Of a stretch of 62,500 nucleotides of DNA, positions 34,812-43,114 are shown piece by piece. Below the pieces are notes generated by a model. That model did not search any database, was not told the DNA's origin, and saw only the letters and a program-made list of their open reading frames with translations. Positions within the stretch are counted from its first letter, which is position 1. Every line of letters begins with the position of its first letter. This stretch comes from Micromonospora lupini str. Lupac 08 (GTDB lineage Bacteria > Actinomycetota > Actinomycetes > Mycobacteriales > Micromonosporaceae). Where the stretch lies: assembly GCF_000297395.2 (NCBI RefSeq), contig NZ_HF570108.1, forward strand, positions 2,643,106 through 2,705,605, written 5' to 3'. A program made the translations under genes and the position numbers.

Positions 34812-37358
34812 ATGCGAGTTTCTGTCAGTTGGCTGCGGGAGTACGTCGACCTCCCCGCCGACCTGCCCACCGGTGACCTGGAGCAGGCACTCGTCGACCT
34901 CGGCATCGAGGTCGAGTCCGTGGTGGACCTGCGCGAGAGTGTCACCGGCCAGCTCGTCGTCGGTGAGGTCCGCGAGATCGAGGAGCTGACCGGCTTCAAG
35001 AAGCCGATCCGGTTCTGCCGGGTCGACGTGGGCGCCGCCAACGGCACCGGCGAGCCGCAGGAGATCGTCTGCGGGGCGCGCAACTTCGCCCCCGGTGACC
35101 GGGTGGTGGTGATCCTGCCCGGCGGTGTGCTGCCCGGCGGGTTCGCGATCGGCGCCCGCAAGACGTACGGGCACAACTCGGCCGGCATGATCTGCTCGGC
35201 GAAGGAGCTGGGTCTGGGCGACGACCACTCCGGCATCATCGTGCTGCCGCCGGACGTGTCGGCCAAGCCCGGTGACGACGCGCGGCCCGTCGTCGGCCTC
35301 GACGACGTCGTGTTCGAGCTGGAGATCACCCCGGACCGGGGGTACGCGCTGAGCCTGCGCGGCCTGGCCCGGGAGCTGTCGCACGCGTTCGACGTGCCGC
35401 TGCGCGACCCGGCCCTGGTGCCCGCGCCGGGTGGCACGCCGACGCCGCCGTACCCGGTGGAGGTCCGCGACACGGTCGGCTGCGACCGGTTCACCGCACG
35501 CCTGGTCCGCGGCGTCGACCCGACCGCGCCCACGCCGTCGTGGATGGCCCAGCGACTGGTCACCGCCGGCATCCGCAGCATCTCGCTGCCGGTGGACATC
35601 ACCAACTACGTGATGTTGGAGCTGGGTCAGCCGATGCACGCCTTCGACGCCGACCGGATCGCCGGACCGCTTGTGGTCCGCCGCGCCGAGGCGGGGGAGA
35701 AGCTGACCACCCTCGACGGCGTCAACCGGGTGCTCACCGCCGACGACATGGTCATCTGCGACGACAGTGGTCCTATCTCGCTGGCCGCGGTGATGGGCGG
35801 CGAGACCAGCGAGGTCGTCGCCGGCACCACCACAGTGCTCTTCGAGGCCGCCCACTGGGACCCGGCGATGGTCGGGCGCACGGCACGCCGGCACAAGCTG
35901 TTCAGCGAGGCCGCGAAGCGCTGGGAGCGGGGCGTCGACCCGGCCGTGGCGCTTGTCGCGCTGGAGCGGGCCGTGCGGCTGCTCACCGAGCACGGCGGCG
36001 GCACCCCGAGCGCGGAGATCCTGGACATCGACCACGTCCGCCCGCGTACCCCGATCACCCTGCCGGCGGACCTGCCGACCCGGCGGGTCGGCGTCGAGTA
36101 CCCGCCGGCGCGGGTCGTCGCCCTGCTGGAGCAGGTCGGCTGCACCGTCGCGCAGGGCGTCGACCGGCTGTCCGAGGACCCGGGCGCGGTGGGCGTGGCC
36201 AGCGGCGCGGGGACGGCGCTGAGCGTCACCCCGCCGACCTGGCGACCCGACCTGACCGACCCGGCCGACCTGGTCGAGGAGGTCGTCCGCCTCGACGGGT
36301 ACGACAGGGTGCCGTCGGTGCTGCCGACCGCGCCGCCCGGTCGTGGGCTGACCCCGCGCCAGCGTCGGCGTCGGGCCGTCGCCGTGTCGCTGGCCGAGCG
36401 GGGGTACGTGGAGGTGCTCGCGCACCCCTTCGTGTCGCCGGAGCTGGCCGACCAGCTCGGTCTGCCGGCCGACGACAGCCGCCGCCCCGCGGTGCGGCTG
36501 GCCAACCCGCTGTCCGAGGAGGAGCCGCTGCTGCGTACCACGCTGCTCGGCCCGCTCCTCGGCATCCTCAAGCGCAACCTGGGTCGGGGTCACCGCGACC
36601 TCGCCCTCTACGAGATCGGGGCGGTCTTCCACCCGCGTCTCGGCGCGGGCAGCCCGCCGGCCATGGGGGTGGACCGCCGCCCGACCGACGCGGAGTTCGC
36701 CGCCGCCGACGCCGTGGTGCCGGCGCAGCCGGTGCACGTCGCGGCGGTGCTCGCCGGCGACCTCGACCCGGCCGGCTGGTGGGGCGCGGGTCGACCGGCC
36801 GGCTGGGCGGACGCGATCGAGTCGGCCCGTGACGTGCTGGCCGCCGCCGGGATCCCCGACGAGCGGGTCGAGGTGCGTGCCGCCGAGTACGCGCCGTGGC
36901 ACCCCGGCCGTTGCGCCGAGCTGCGCGTCGACGGCGCGGTCGTCGGGCACGCCGGCGAGCTGCACCCGACGGTGGTGGCGGCGCTGGAGCTGCCGCGGCG
37001 TACCTGCGCGCTGGAGCTGGACCTCGACGCGCTGCCGTCGACGCCGGTGACGCCCGCGCCGACGGTGTCCGGCTTCCCGCCGGCGCTCATCGACGTGGCG
37101 TTGGTGCTTGACGACTCGGTGCCGGCCGAGCAGGTGCGCCGGGCGCTGGAGGCGGGCGCCGGCGAGCTGCTGGAGGACGTGCGACTGTTCGACGTGTACG
37201 CGGGCGCGCAGCTCGGTGCGGGTCGCCGGTCGCTGGCGTACAAGCTCACCTTCCGTGCGCCGGACCGGACGCTCACCGTCGAGGAGGCGCTGGCGGCCCG
37301 CGACGCTGCGGTAGCCGTGGCGGCGGAGCGTTTCGGCGCCACCCTGCGCGGCGCCTGA
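34812..37358 (+). CDS. pheT: Phenylalanyl-tRNA synthetase beta subunit (PheT)
   Basis: An 848-residue beta subunit. Domains in order: tRNA-binding OB fold (40-155, VVGEVREIEEL, CGARNFAPGDRVVV), B3/B4 editing domain (about 215-390, DITNYVMLELGQPMHAFDAD), B5 (about 415-500, PPTWRPDLTDPADLVEEVVR), a class II-like core and the C-terminal anticodon-recognition domain (about 755-848, PALIDVALVLDDSVPAEQV). Length is slightly over the usual 790-830. ATG 34812. The S26 peptidase gene starts 3 bp after the stop. Confidence 0.96.
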   Translation: MRVSVSWLREYVDLPADLPTGDLEQALVDLGIEVESVVDLRESVTGQLVVGEVREIEELTGFKKPIRFCRVDVGAANGTGEPQEIVCGARNFAPGDRVVVILPGGVLPGGFAIGARKTYGHNSAGMICSAKELGLGDDHSGIIVLPPDVSAKPGDDARPVVGLDDVVFELEITPDRGYALSLRGLARELSHAFDVPLRDPALVPAPGGTPTPPYPVEVRDTVGCDRFTARLVRGVDPTAPTPSWMAQRLVTAGIRSISLPVDITNYVMLELGQPMHAFDADRIAGPLVVRRAEAGEKLTTLDGVNRVLTADDMVICDDSGPISLAAVMGGETSEVVAGTTTVLFEAAHWDPAMVGRTARRHKLFSEAAKRWERGVDPAVALVALERAVRLLTEHGGGTPSAEILDIDHVRPRTPITLPADLPTRRVGVEYPPARVVALLEQVGCTVAQGVDRLSEDPGAVGVASGAGTALSVTPPTWRPDLTDPADLVEEVVRLDGYDRVPSVLPTAPPGRGLTPRQRRRRAVAVSLAERGYVEVLAHPFVSPELADQLGLPADDSRRPAVRLANPLSEEEPLLRTTLLGPLLGILKRNLGRGHRDLALYEIGAVFHPRLGAGSPPAMGVDRRPTDAEFAAADAVVPAQPVHVAAVLAGDLDPAGWWGAGRPAGWADAIESARDVLAAAGIPDERVEVRAAEYAPWHPGRCAELRVDGAVVGHAGELHPTVVAALELPRRTCALELDLDALPSTPVTPAPTVSGFPPALIDVALVLDDSVPAEQVRRALEAGAGELLEDVRLFDVYAGAQLGAGRRSLAYKLTFRAPDRTLTVEEALAARDAAVAVAAERFGATLRGA

Positions 37359-37361
37359 GCG

Positions 37362-37835
37362 ATGCCGGTGCTGGGATGGCTCGCGGTGGCCGCCGTGCTC
37401 GCGGTGGCCACCGCCGGCCTGCTCTGGGCTCGCCGGCACCTGCTGCTGGTCGCCGTGGTGGGGCGCAGCATGGAGCCGACGCTGCGCTCCGGTGACCGGG
37501 TGCTGGCCCGGCGCGTGCCGCTGGCCCGGGTCCGGCCCGGTGACGTGGTCGTGGTGGTCGCCCCGGCGCAGATGACCGCCGGGCGACCCGCCCGCCCCGA
37601 CGCTTCGGGCACGCCCGGCCTGCTGATCAAGCGGGCGTACGCGGTGCCGGGTGACCCGGTGCCGGTGGACCGGGTGCCGCTGCTGCGCGGTGGTGGCGAG
37701 CGGGTCGTGCCGGCCGGCCGGCTGGTGGTGCTCGGCGACAACCCGTCACAGAGCTACGACTCCCGCGAGTGCGGCTACATCCCGGAGCCGGACGTGCTCG
37801 GCGTGGCGGTCCGACCGCGACCGCGCCCGAGCTGA
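37362..37835 (+). CDS. S26-family signal peptidase, small, possible processing protease of the peptide locus
   Basis: A 157-residue membrane protease with one N-terminal anchor (4-22). The catalytic Ser-Lys dyad is S36 in VGRSMEPTL and K90 in LIKRAYAVPGD; box E is GDNPSQSYDSRECG. It is much shorter than housekeeping Sec signal peptidases, having only a minimal cap. It starts 3 bp after pheT, so it may be co-transcribed with that operon. The neighbouring Cys-rich precursor has an Ala-Ala-Ala junction, which is what such enzymes cut after. I infer, but cannot prove, that it trims this peptide. It could instead be a general peptidase. Confidence 0.85.
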   Translation: MPVLGWLAVAAVLAVATAGLLWARRHLLLVAVVGRSMEPTLRSGDRVLARRVPLARVRPGDVVVVVAPAQMTAGRPARPDASGTPGLLIKRAYAVPGDPVPVDRVPLLRGGGERVVPAGRLVVLGDNPSQSYDSRECGYIPEPDVLGVAVRPRPRPS

Positions 37836-37857
37836 GCACGGCCCGGTGACCCGCAGA

Positions 37858-37897
37858 ACGGTGTGCCGCCCGGCCCCGGGGCCGGGCGGCACACCGT
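37858..37897. terminator. Perfect 40-bp palindrome, bidirectional terminator
   Basis: ACGGTGTGCCGCCCGGCCCC (37858-37877) is the exact reverse complement of the following 20 bp. It lies between the convergent peptidase and precursor genes. Confidence 0.8.
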
Positions 37898-37904
37898 CAC
37901 CGCC

Positions 37905-38120
37905 TCAGCAGAGAGCGGACATCGTGCTCGCGCCCGCGCTGCAGTAGTAACCGCAGCTTCCGCAGGTCGTCTTGCAACCAAGGCTCGTGGTGCACCGCTT
38001 GAAGTAGCACGTCCCACAGAGCGCGCAGTACGGGTCCGGCGGACAGCCGGCGGCTGCCGTCACCTTGGGTACGAACACGCCGAGCATCCGCTCGCCCAGG
38101 TTCTCCAGTCGACGGAACAT
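37905..38120 (-). CDS. Cysteine-rich precursor peptide (candidate disulfide-rich exported peptide)
   Basis: A 71-residue small protein I do not recognise from a named family. Residues 1-20 (MFRRLENLGERMLGVFVPKV) look like an amphipathic, charged leader, not a Sec signal. T21-A22-A23-A24 would suit signal-peptidase cleavage before G25. The remaining 47 residues start GCPPDPYCALCG and hold ten cysteines (26, 32, 35, 38, 43, 49, 53, 56, 60, 71), enough for five disulfides. The start is strongly supported: GGGGAGG lies 7 nt before ATG 38120. The gene has its own SARP-type promoter and is divergent from MauE, thioredoxin-like and ABC exporter genes. Bacteriocin, signal peptide or metal-binding peptide are all possible. 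Confidence 0.82.
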   Translation of the reverse strand: MFRRLENLGERMLGVFVPKVTAAAGCPPDPYCALCGTCYFKRCTTSLGCKTTCGSCGYYCSAGASTMSALC

Positions 38121-38155
38121 TCGTTCACCTCCCCTCGATACGGATCGTTGCCGGG

Positions 38156-38187
38156 ACGCTACGGCGGGCCGGTACACCGCCGGTACA
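38156..38187 (-). promoter_or_regulatory. SARP-type operator and promoter of the precursor gene
   Basis: Reading the minus strand: TGTACCG (38187-38181), 4 bp GCGG, TGTACCG (38176-38170), 8 bp, then -10 TAGCGT (38161-38156). Direct heptamers with 11-bp period whose last copy is 8 bp from the -10 are the established layout of SARP-activated promoters, which lack a good -35. Confidence 0.72.
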
Positions 38188-38214
38188 GTCGCCGATCCCG
38201 TCGACATTCATCGA

Positions 38215-38246
38215 TGTATGTGTGATGTATCCGCCGCTCCTAGCGT
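38215..38246 (+). promoter_or_regulatory. SARP-type operator and promoter of the mauE-trx-ABC operon
   Basis: TGTATGT (38215-38221), 4 bp GTGA, TGTATCC (38226-38232), 8 bp, -10 TAGCGT (38241-38246). Spacing and -10 sequence are identical to the divergent precursor promoter, and the heptamers share TGTA. It lies 35 bp before the RNA-binding site of mauE. Confidence 0.68.
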
Positions 38247-38275
38247 GGGCCTCCCGGCAAGGAGGTGGCGCACGG

Positions 38276-38830
38276 ATGCGAGCCCTGGAACTGACCGCAC
38301 GGCTGCTGTTGGCCCTCGTGTTCCTCGCCGCGGTCGTCGGCAAGCTGCGGACCCGGGCGGGATTCGCCGAGTTCGTCGGCTCGGTGGGCCAGTTCGGCGT
38401 ACCCACCCGCTGGGCGCCGCCGGTCGCCCGCCTCGCGGTCGCCGCCGAGGCCGCCGTGGTGGTGCTGCTCGCCCTCGGGCGGACGGCCCCCGCCGGGCTG
38501 GTGCTCGCCGCCGGGCTGCTCGGTGTGCTCACCGCCGCGATCGTCGGGGCGCTGCGCCGCGGCGCCCGACCCGCCTGCCGCTGCTTCGGCGTCGGTGCCG
38601 CGCCGATCGGCGCCCGGCACGTGACCCGCAACGTCGTCCTCGCCGTGGTGGCGCTGCTCGGTCTGCTCGGCTGGGCCACCGCGGCCGGGCCGCCGCCGTC
38701 CGCGCCGACCGTGCTGCTCGCCGTCGGCATCGCGGTCCCGCTCGCCGCCGTGGTGGTCCGCCTCGACGACCTGGTCGCCCTCTTCGCACCCACACCGTCG
38801 CGGCCGACCCGCCCGGCCGGGCGGCACTGA
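38276..38830 (+). CDS. MauE/DoxX-like membrane protein
   Basis: A 184-residue integral membrane protein with about four hydrophobic segments (9-25, 50-68, 73-94, 120-140) and a weak fifth at 150-170. The start LTARLLLALVFLAAVVGKLR matches the MauE family, and the loop motif CRCFG (C101, C103) is typical. MauE proteins support disulfide chemistry in secreted proteins; here the likely partner is the thioredoxin-like protein encoded next and the target the Cys-rich peptide (inference). ATG 38276 is preceded by a strong AAGGAGGTGG site at 38259-38268. First gene of the SARP-controlled operon. Confidence 0.85.
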   Translation: MRALELTARLLLALVFLAAVVGKLRTRAGFAEFVGSVGQFGVPTRWAPPVARLAVAAEAAVVVLLALGRTAPAGLVLAAGLLGVLTAAIVGALRRGARPACRCFGVGAAPIGARHVTRNVVLAVVALLGLLGWATAAGPPPSAPTVLLAVGIAVPLAAVVVRLDDLVALFAPTPSRPTRPAGRH

Positions 38831-38866
38831 CCCCGGTTCGCATCCCCGCACCCCGAAGGAGCCCCC

Positions 38867-39406
38867 ATGGCGCTGTTGACCGTCGCCGTCGTCCTCGTCG
38901 CCGCCCTCGGCCTGCTCAACCTGGTCCTGATGCTGGGCGTGATCCGCCGCTTGCGCGAGCACTCCGACCTGCTCAGCGACCAGCAGGGCCAGCCACCGGC
39001 GGTCATGCTGGAGGTGGGCTCGATCCCCGGCGACTTCGTCTCCTCCACCCTGGACGGTCGGGTGCTCGCACGCGCCGACCTGCCGCCGATGACCCTCGTG
39101 GCGTTCCTCTCGCCGAGCTGTGAGCACTGCGAGGAGCAGTTGCCGGTGCTTGTCGACCGGGCGCGGGCGATGCCCGGCGGAGCCGAGCACGTCTGGATCG
39201 TCGTCGTCGGCAAGGGCCCGGAGACCCAGCCGTACGCCGAGCAGTTCGCCGGGCTGGCGACCGTCTTCGTCGAACCCGGCACCGGTGCGCTTCCGCTCGC
39301 GTTCGGCGTCAAGGGCTTTCCCGCGTTCGGCCTGCTCGACGAGCGCGGGATCGTCGCGTCGACGGCGTTCGGCATCGCCCGGTTGGACCTGCCGGTGGCG
39401 CGGTGA
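38867..39406 (+). CDS. Membrane-anchored thioredoxin-like (TlpA/redoxin) protein
   Basis: A 179-residue protein with an N-terminal anchor (3-25) and an extracytoplasmic thioredoxin fold. The redox-active CxxC is C85-E-H-C88 in FLSPSCEHCEEQLP, and the cis-proline loop is in GFPAFGL. It probably makes or shuffles disulfides outside the membrane, using electrons passed through the MauE-like protein, as in methylamine dehydrogenase maturation (family knowledge). ATG 38867 follows GAAGGAGCCCCC. The ABC exporter overlaps its stop by 4 bp. Confidence 0.88.
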   Translation: MALLTVAVVLVAALGLLNLVLMLGVIRRLREHSDLLSDQQGQPPAVMLEVGSIPGDFVSSTLDGRVLARADLPPMTLVAFLSPSCEHCEEQLPVLVDRARAMPGGAEHVWIVVVGKGPETQPYAEQFAGLATVFVEPGTGALPLAFGVKGFPAFGLLDERGIVASTAFGIARLDLPVAR

Positions 39407-41247
39407 CCGGGTTCCGGCTGGTACCGCGACGGGCCGCCCGGCACGCCCGGGCGGCCCTCGGCCTGACCTGGCGGGCGGCTCCGGCGGGCACCGCGGCGGA
39501 CCTGGTGCTCGCGATCCTGGCCGGGTTGACCCCGGTGCTCGTGGCCGCCCTGACCAAGCTGCTGCTGGACCGACTCACCGGCGGGGGCACGGGCGGGGTC
39601 CCGCTGACCGCGCTCGCCGCCGGGCTGGCGGTCGCCGCCGCGCTCGGCACGGTCCTGCCGCACCTGCGCACGTACGTGGCGGCGGAGCGGACCCGGGCGG
39701 TGTCGCGGCTGGTGCGTCGCCGGCTGTACGACGCGGTGCAGCGCCTGATCGGGCTGGTCCGGCTGGAGGACCCGGAGTTCCAGGACCGGTTGCAGGCGGC
39801 CCAGCAGACCGGCCACATCGGCCCCACCCAGCTGACCGGCAACGCGTTCGGCGCGGTGCAGAGCGTGCTGGCGATGGCGGGGTTCCTCGGTGTGCTGCTG
39901 GTGCTCAACCCGCTGATCGGGGTGCTGGTGCTCCTCGCCGCGCTGCCCACCCTGTGGATGCAGCTACGGCTCAACCGGGCCCGCGCGGCGATGGTGCTGC
40001 GGCTGGAGCACTTCCAGCGGCGGGACCTGTTCTTCGCCCAGTTGCTGGTGGGTGTGCCGGCGGCGAAGGAGGTGCGGCTGTTCGGGCTGGGCCGGTTCTT
40101 CGGCGACCGGATGCTCGACGAGCTGCACGGCATGCATCGGGTGGAGCAACGACTCGACCGTCGGGAGGTACGCGCCCAGGCGGTGCTCGGCCTGCTCGGC
40201 GCGACAGTGGCCGGCATCGGGGTGATCTACACGATCTCGGTCGCCCGATCCGGCGGGCTGACCGCCGGCGACGTGGTGATCTACCTGGCCGCCGTGCCCG
40301 GGGTGCAGGGCGCGCTGGGCAGCCTGGTCGGCCAGCTCGGCGCGATCCACCAGGCGCTGCTGCTCTTCGACCACTACGACCAGGTGGCGCACGTCGAGTC
40401 GGACCTGCCCGTGCCGGCCACCCCCCGACCGGTGCGGCCGCTGAGCGAGGGCATCGAGCTGCGCGACGTCTGGTTCCGCTACTCACCGCAGCATCCGTGG
40501 GTGCTGCGCGGCGTGAACCTGCACCTGCCGGCCGGCGCCACCACCGCGCTGGTCGGGCTGAACGGCGCCGGCAAGAGCACCCTGGTCAAGCTGCTGTGCC
40601 GGTTCTACGACCCGGAGCGCGGCAACATCCTCTGGGACGGGGTCGACCTGCGCGAGCTGGACCCGGCGGCGCTGCGGGCGCGGTTGGGCGCGGTGTTCCA
40701 GGACTTCATGCCGTACGACCTCAGCGCCGCGGAGAACATCGCGCTTGGCGACCTGAGCGCGCGCGACGACCCGGAGCGGCTGCGCGCCGCCGCCCGGTAC
40801 GCCGGCATCGACGACGCGTTGGCCGCGTTGCCGCGCGGCTACGACACCCTGCTGACCCGGATCTTCTTCGACGGCCCGGACCGGGACGACCCGCAGGCCG
40901 GGGTGGTGCTCTCCGGTGGCCAGTGGCAGCGGGTCGCGCTGGCGCGGGGGTTCCTGCGGGCCGACCGGGACCTGCTCATCCTCGACGAGCCCAGCTCGGG
41001 TCTGGACGCCGAGGCCGAGCACGACCTCAACCAGCGGCTGCGTGAGTTGCGCCGGGGCCGGACCAGCCTGCTCATCTCGCACCGGCTCAACGCGGTGCGG
41101 GACGCGGACGCCATCGTGGTGCTCGCCGACGGGCAGGTCGTCGAGCACGGTGACCACGACCGGTTGCTCGCCGCCGGTGGCGGGTACGCCCGGTTGTTCA
41201 CCCTGCAGGCCCGTGGCTACCGCCAGGACGCGCCGGCCCCGGCCTGA
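39403..41247 (+). CDS. ABC exporter, fused permease and ATPase
   Basis: A 614-residue half-transporter. Residues about 25-320 are the membrane domain with five to six segments. The ATPase follows: Walker A GLNGAGKSTLVKLL near 385, Q-loop VFQDFMPY, signature LSGGQWQRVAL near 504, Walker B LLILDEPSSGLD and H-loop ISHRL. It is close to exporters of peptide antibiotics and has no N-terminal C39 peptidase domain, so leader removal must be done by another enzyme, which fits the S26 peptidase. GTG 39403 overlaps the thioredoxin stop. Its last 50 bp overlap the convergent SARP gene. Confidence 0.92.
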   Translation: MTGFRLVPRRAARHARAALGLTWRAAPAGTAADLVLAILAGLTPVLVAALTKLLLDRLTGGGTGGVPLTALAAGLAVAAALGTVLPHLRTYVAAERTRAVSRLVRRRLYDAVQRLIGLVRLEDPEFQDRLQAAQQTGHIGPTQLTGNAFGAVQSVLAMAGFLGVLLVLNPLIGVLVLLAALPTLWMQLRLNRARAAMVLRLEHFQRRDLFFAQLLVGVPAAKEVRLFGLGRFFGDRMLDELHGMHRVEQRLDRREVRAQAVLGLLGATVAGIGVIYTISVARSGGLTAGDVVIYLAAVPGVQGALGSLVGQLGAIHQALLLFDHYDQVAHVESDLPVPATPRPVRPLSEGIELRDVWFRYSPQHPWVLRGVNLHLPAGATTALVGLNGAGKSTLVKLLCRFYDPERGNILWDGVDLRELDPAALRARLGAVFQDFMPYDLSAAENIALGDLSARDDPERLRAAARYAGIDDALAALPRGYDTLLTRIFFDGPDRDDPQAGVVLSGGQWQRVALARGFLRADRDLLILDEPSSGLDAEAEHDLNQRLRELRRGRTSLLISHRLNAVRDADAIVVLADGQVVEHGDHDRLLAAGGGYARLFTLQARGYRQDAPAPA

Positions 41248-43051
41248 CCGGGGCGGTCCCGCCGGCCTCGGTGGCGGCGAGTTCGACGGCGTAGAGCCGG
41301 ACGAGGTCGCCGATGTGGAACCGGCCCGGCCCGGCCGGCTCGGCGAGCTGCGCGGCGACCAGCCGGTCCAGCGCGCGCGCCGCGTCCTCCGGCGGCGCTC
41401 CGGTCAGCGCGGCGGTCAGCTCCGCGGTGACCGGCCCGGGGTGGGCCCGGCAGAGCCGGAGGAAGATCGGCGCCGCCGAGCCGAGTCGGCGGTAGCTGGC
41501 GCCGAGTCGAGGCCCCAGCCCGGTCTCGGCGAGCCGGTACCGCTCGTCGCGCAGCAGCCGCGCCAGCCGGCTCAGCGACCAGTGCGGCCCCTCGCTCAGC
41601 CGACGGGACGCGGTACGCAGCGCGAGCGGCAGCCGCTCGCAGAGGTTCACCACCGCCGACGCCGCTTCCGGCTCCTCGTCGACCGGGCGGTCTCCGGCGG
41701 TCGCCCGCAGCAGCGCCATCGCCTCGGCGGCCGGCAGCGGGTCGAGCCGCAGCGAGGGTGCGTCGCCGGTGGTCACCGGGGTGCGGCTGGTCACCAGCAG
41801 GGCGCATCCGCCGCGTACCGGCAGCAGGTCGTCGACCTGGGCGGCGTCGGCGGCGTTGTCGAGCACCAGCAGCACCCGGCGGTCGAACAGCAGGGACCGG
41901 ACGCGGGCCCGGGCCTCCGCGAGGCCGGCCGGCTCGTCGGCGCCCGGGTGCAGGGCCCGCAGCACGCGCGTGGCGACCTGCAACGGCGGCGGCGGGCAGT
42001 CGGCGACCGACCCGCCGAGGTCGAGGTGGAGCTGGCCGTCGGGGAAGGCGTCCAGCACCTCGGCCGCGGCGCGCAGGGCGAGGGCCGACTTGCCGGTGCC
42101 GGCCATGCCGAAGACCGCGACGGTGACCGGCTGCCGCCGGGCAACGGCCAGGGCGTCGCGCAGCCGGGCCAGCTCGGTCCGCCGGCCCACGAACGGGGCC
42201 GCGGGGCAGGGCAGCTCGTGCGGTACGCGTGGCCCGCGCGGATCGACCGGACGGTCGCGGGTGTGCGGGGCGACGCGCCGCCGTTGCGGAACCGGCGACC
42301 GCGGCGCGTGCCGGCGAACCTCGCGATACAGGTCGGTCAGCTCCGGCCCGGGCGCGACACCCAGCTCGCCGTCGAGGGCCCGGCACGCCGCCCGGTAGCT
42401 CCGCACCGCGCCGGCCTGGTCTCCCGCGCGGTGCAGGGCGGTCATCAGCAGCGCCCACGCCGGCTCGCGCAGCGGATGCTCGCCGACGTGGTCCCGGAGC
42501 AGGGCCAGCAGCGCCGGCGTGCCGGGGTCGCCCAGGTCCAGCCGGCAGGCCGCGTACGTCTCCCGGGCGCCGGCCCGTCGCTCGCGCAGACGGTCGAAGG
42601 CCGCCGCGGTCGCCGGCCCGTACGCCGGGGGTGGGTCGGTCGGTGACCAGAGCGCCAGCGCGCGGCCCAGCAGGGTGGCGGCCAGCTCGGGCTCACCGCC
42701 GATGCGGGCCGCGTGTCCCTCGGTGGCGAGCCGTTCGAACTCGGCGGCGTCCAGCTCGCCCGGCTCGACCCGCAGCAGGTAACCGCCGTGCTCGGTGGGC
42801 AGCCGGGCCGGGTGGCCGGGGGAGTCGAGCAGGTGCCGTAGCCCGCTGGCGTGGCTGCGCAGGTTCGCCACGGCGGAGGCCGGTGGTCGTCGGCCCCACA
42901 GCTCCTCGCGGAGCCGCTCGACAGGCACCGACACGCCGGCATGCAGCAGCAGAGTGACCAGGAGAGCGGTGGGCCGGCCGGCGGGCACCCGCAGGGTCTG
43001 CTCGCCGTGACGCACCCGGACCGGACCGAGGATCTCGAACGACAGCGCCAC
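41198..43051 (-). CDS. SARP-family transcriptional activator with NB-ARC domain (AfsR-like)
   Basis: A 617-residue regulator. Residues 1-95 are an OmpR-like winged helix (MALSFEILGPVRVRHGEQTL, VPVERLREELWG), 100-250 the bacterial transcriptional activation domain (DAAEFERLATEGHAA... EPAWALLMTALHRAGDQA), and 280-600 an NB-ARC ATPase with P-loop GMAGTGKSA (315-323) and LLVLDNAADAAQ. It lacks the TPR tail of full AfsR. GTG 43051 has GGAGG 5 bp upstream; ATG 43102 is the longer option. As it closes the locus whose two promoters carry SARP-type repeats, it is the obvious activator candidate. Confidence 0.9.
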   Translation of the reverse strand: MALSFEILGPVRVRHGEQTLRVPAGRPTALLVTLLLHAGVSVPVERLREELWGRRPPASAVANLRSHASGLRHLLDSPGHPARLPTEHGGYLLRVEPGELDAAEFERLATEGHAARIGGEPELAATLLGRALALWSPTDPPPAYGPATAAAFDRLRERRAGARETYAACRLDLGDPGTPALLALLRDHVGEHPLREPAWALLMTALHRAGDQAGAVRSYRAACRALDGELGVAPGPELTDLYREVRRHAPRSPVPQRRRVAPHTRDRPVDPRGPRVPHELPCPAAPFVGRRTELARLRDALAVARRQPVTVAVFGMAGTGKSALALRAAAEVLDAFPDGQLHLDLGGSVADCPPPPLQVATRVLRALHPGADEPAGLAEARARVRSLLFDRRVLLVLDNAADAAQVDDLLPVRGGCALLVTSRTPVTTGDAPSLRLDPLPAAEAMALLRATAGDRPVDEEPEAASAVVNLCERLPLALRTASRRLSEGPHWSLSRLARLLRDERYRLAETGLGPRLGASYRRLGSAAPIFLRLCRAHPGPVTAELTAALTGAPPEDAARALDRLVAAQLAEPAGPGRFHIGDLVRLYAVELAATEAGGTAPVRPGPARPGGSHGPAG

Positions 43052-43114
43052 GGCGTCCTCCGTCAGGTGCCCCCACGCGGACCGGACGAGCCGACCCACC
43101 ACCGTCAGGAAATG

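Noticed and set aside
38222..38275. Upstream ATG 38222 for the MauE gene
   Set aside because: It lies in the operator/-10 region and has no ribosome site; ATG 38276 has AAGGAGGTGG at the right distance.
37362..43051. Recent horizontal transfer of the peptide locus
   Set aside because: Base composition and codon use look the same as in neighbouring core genes, and no integrase, tRNA or flanking repeat is present; transfer cannot be claimed.
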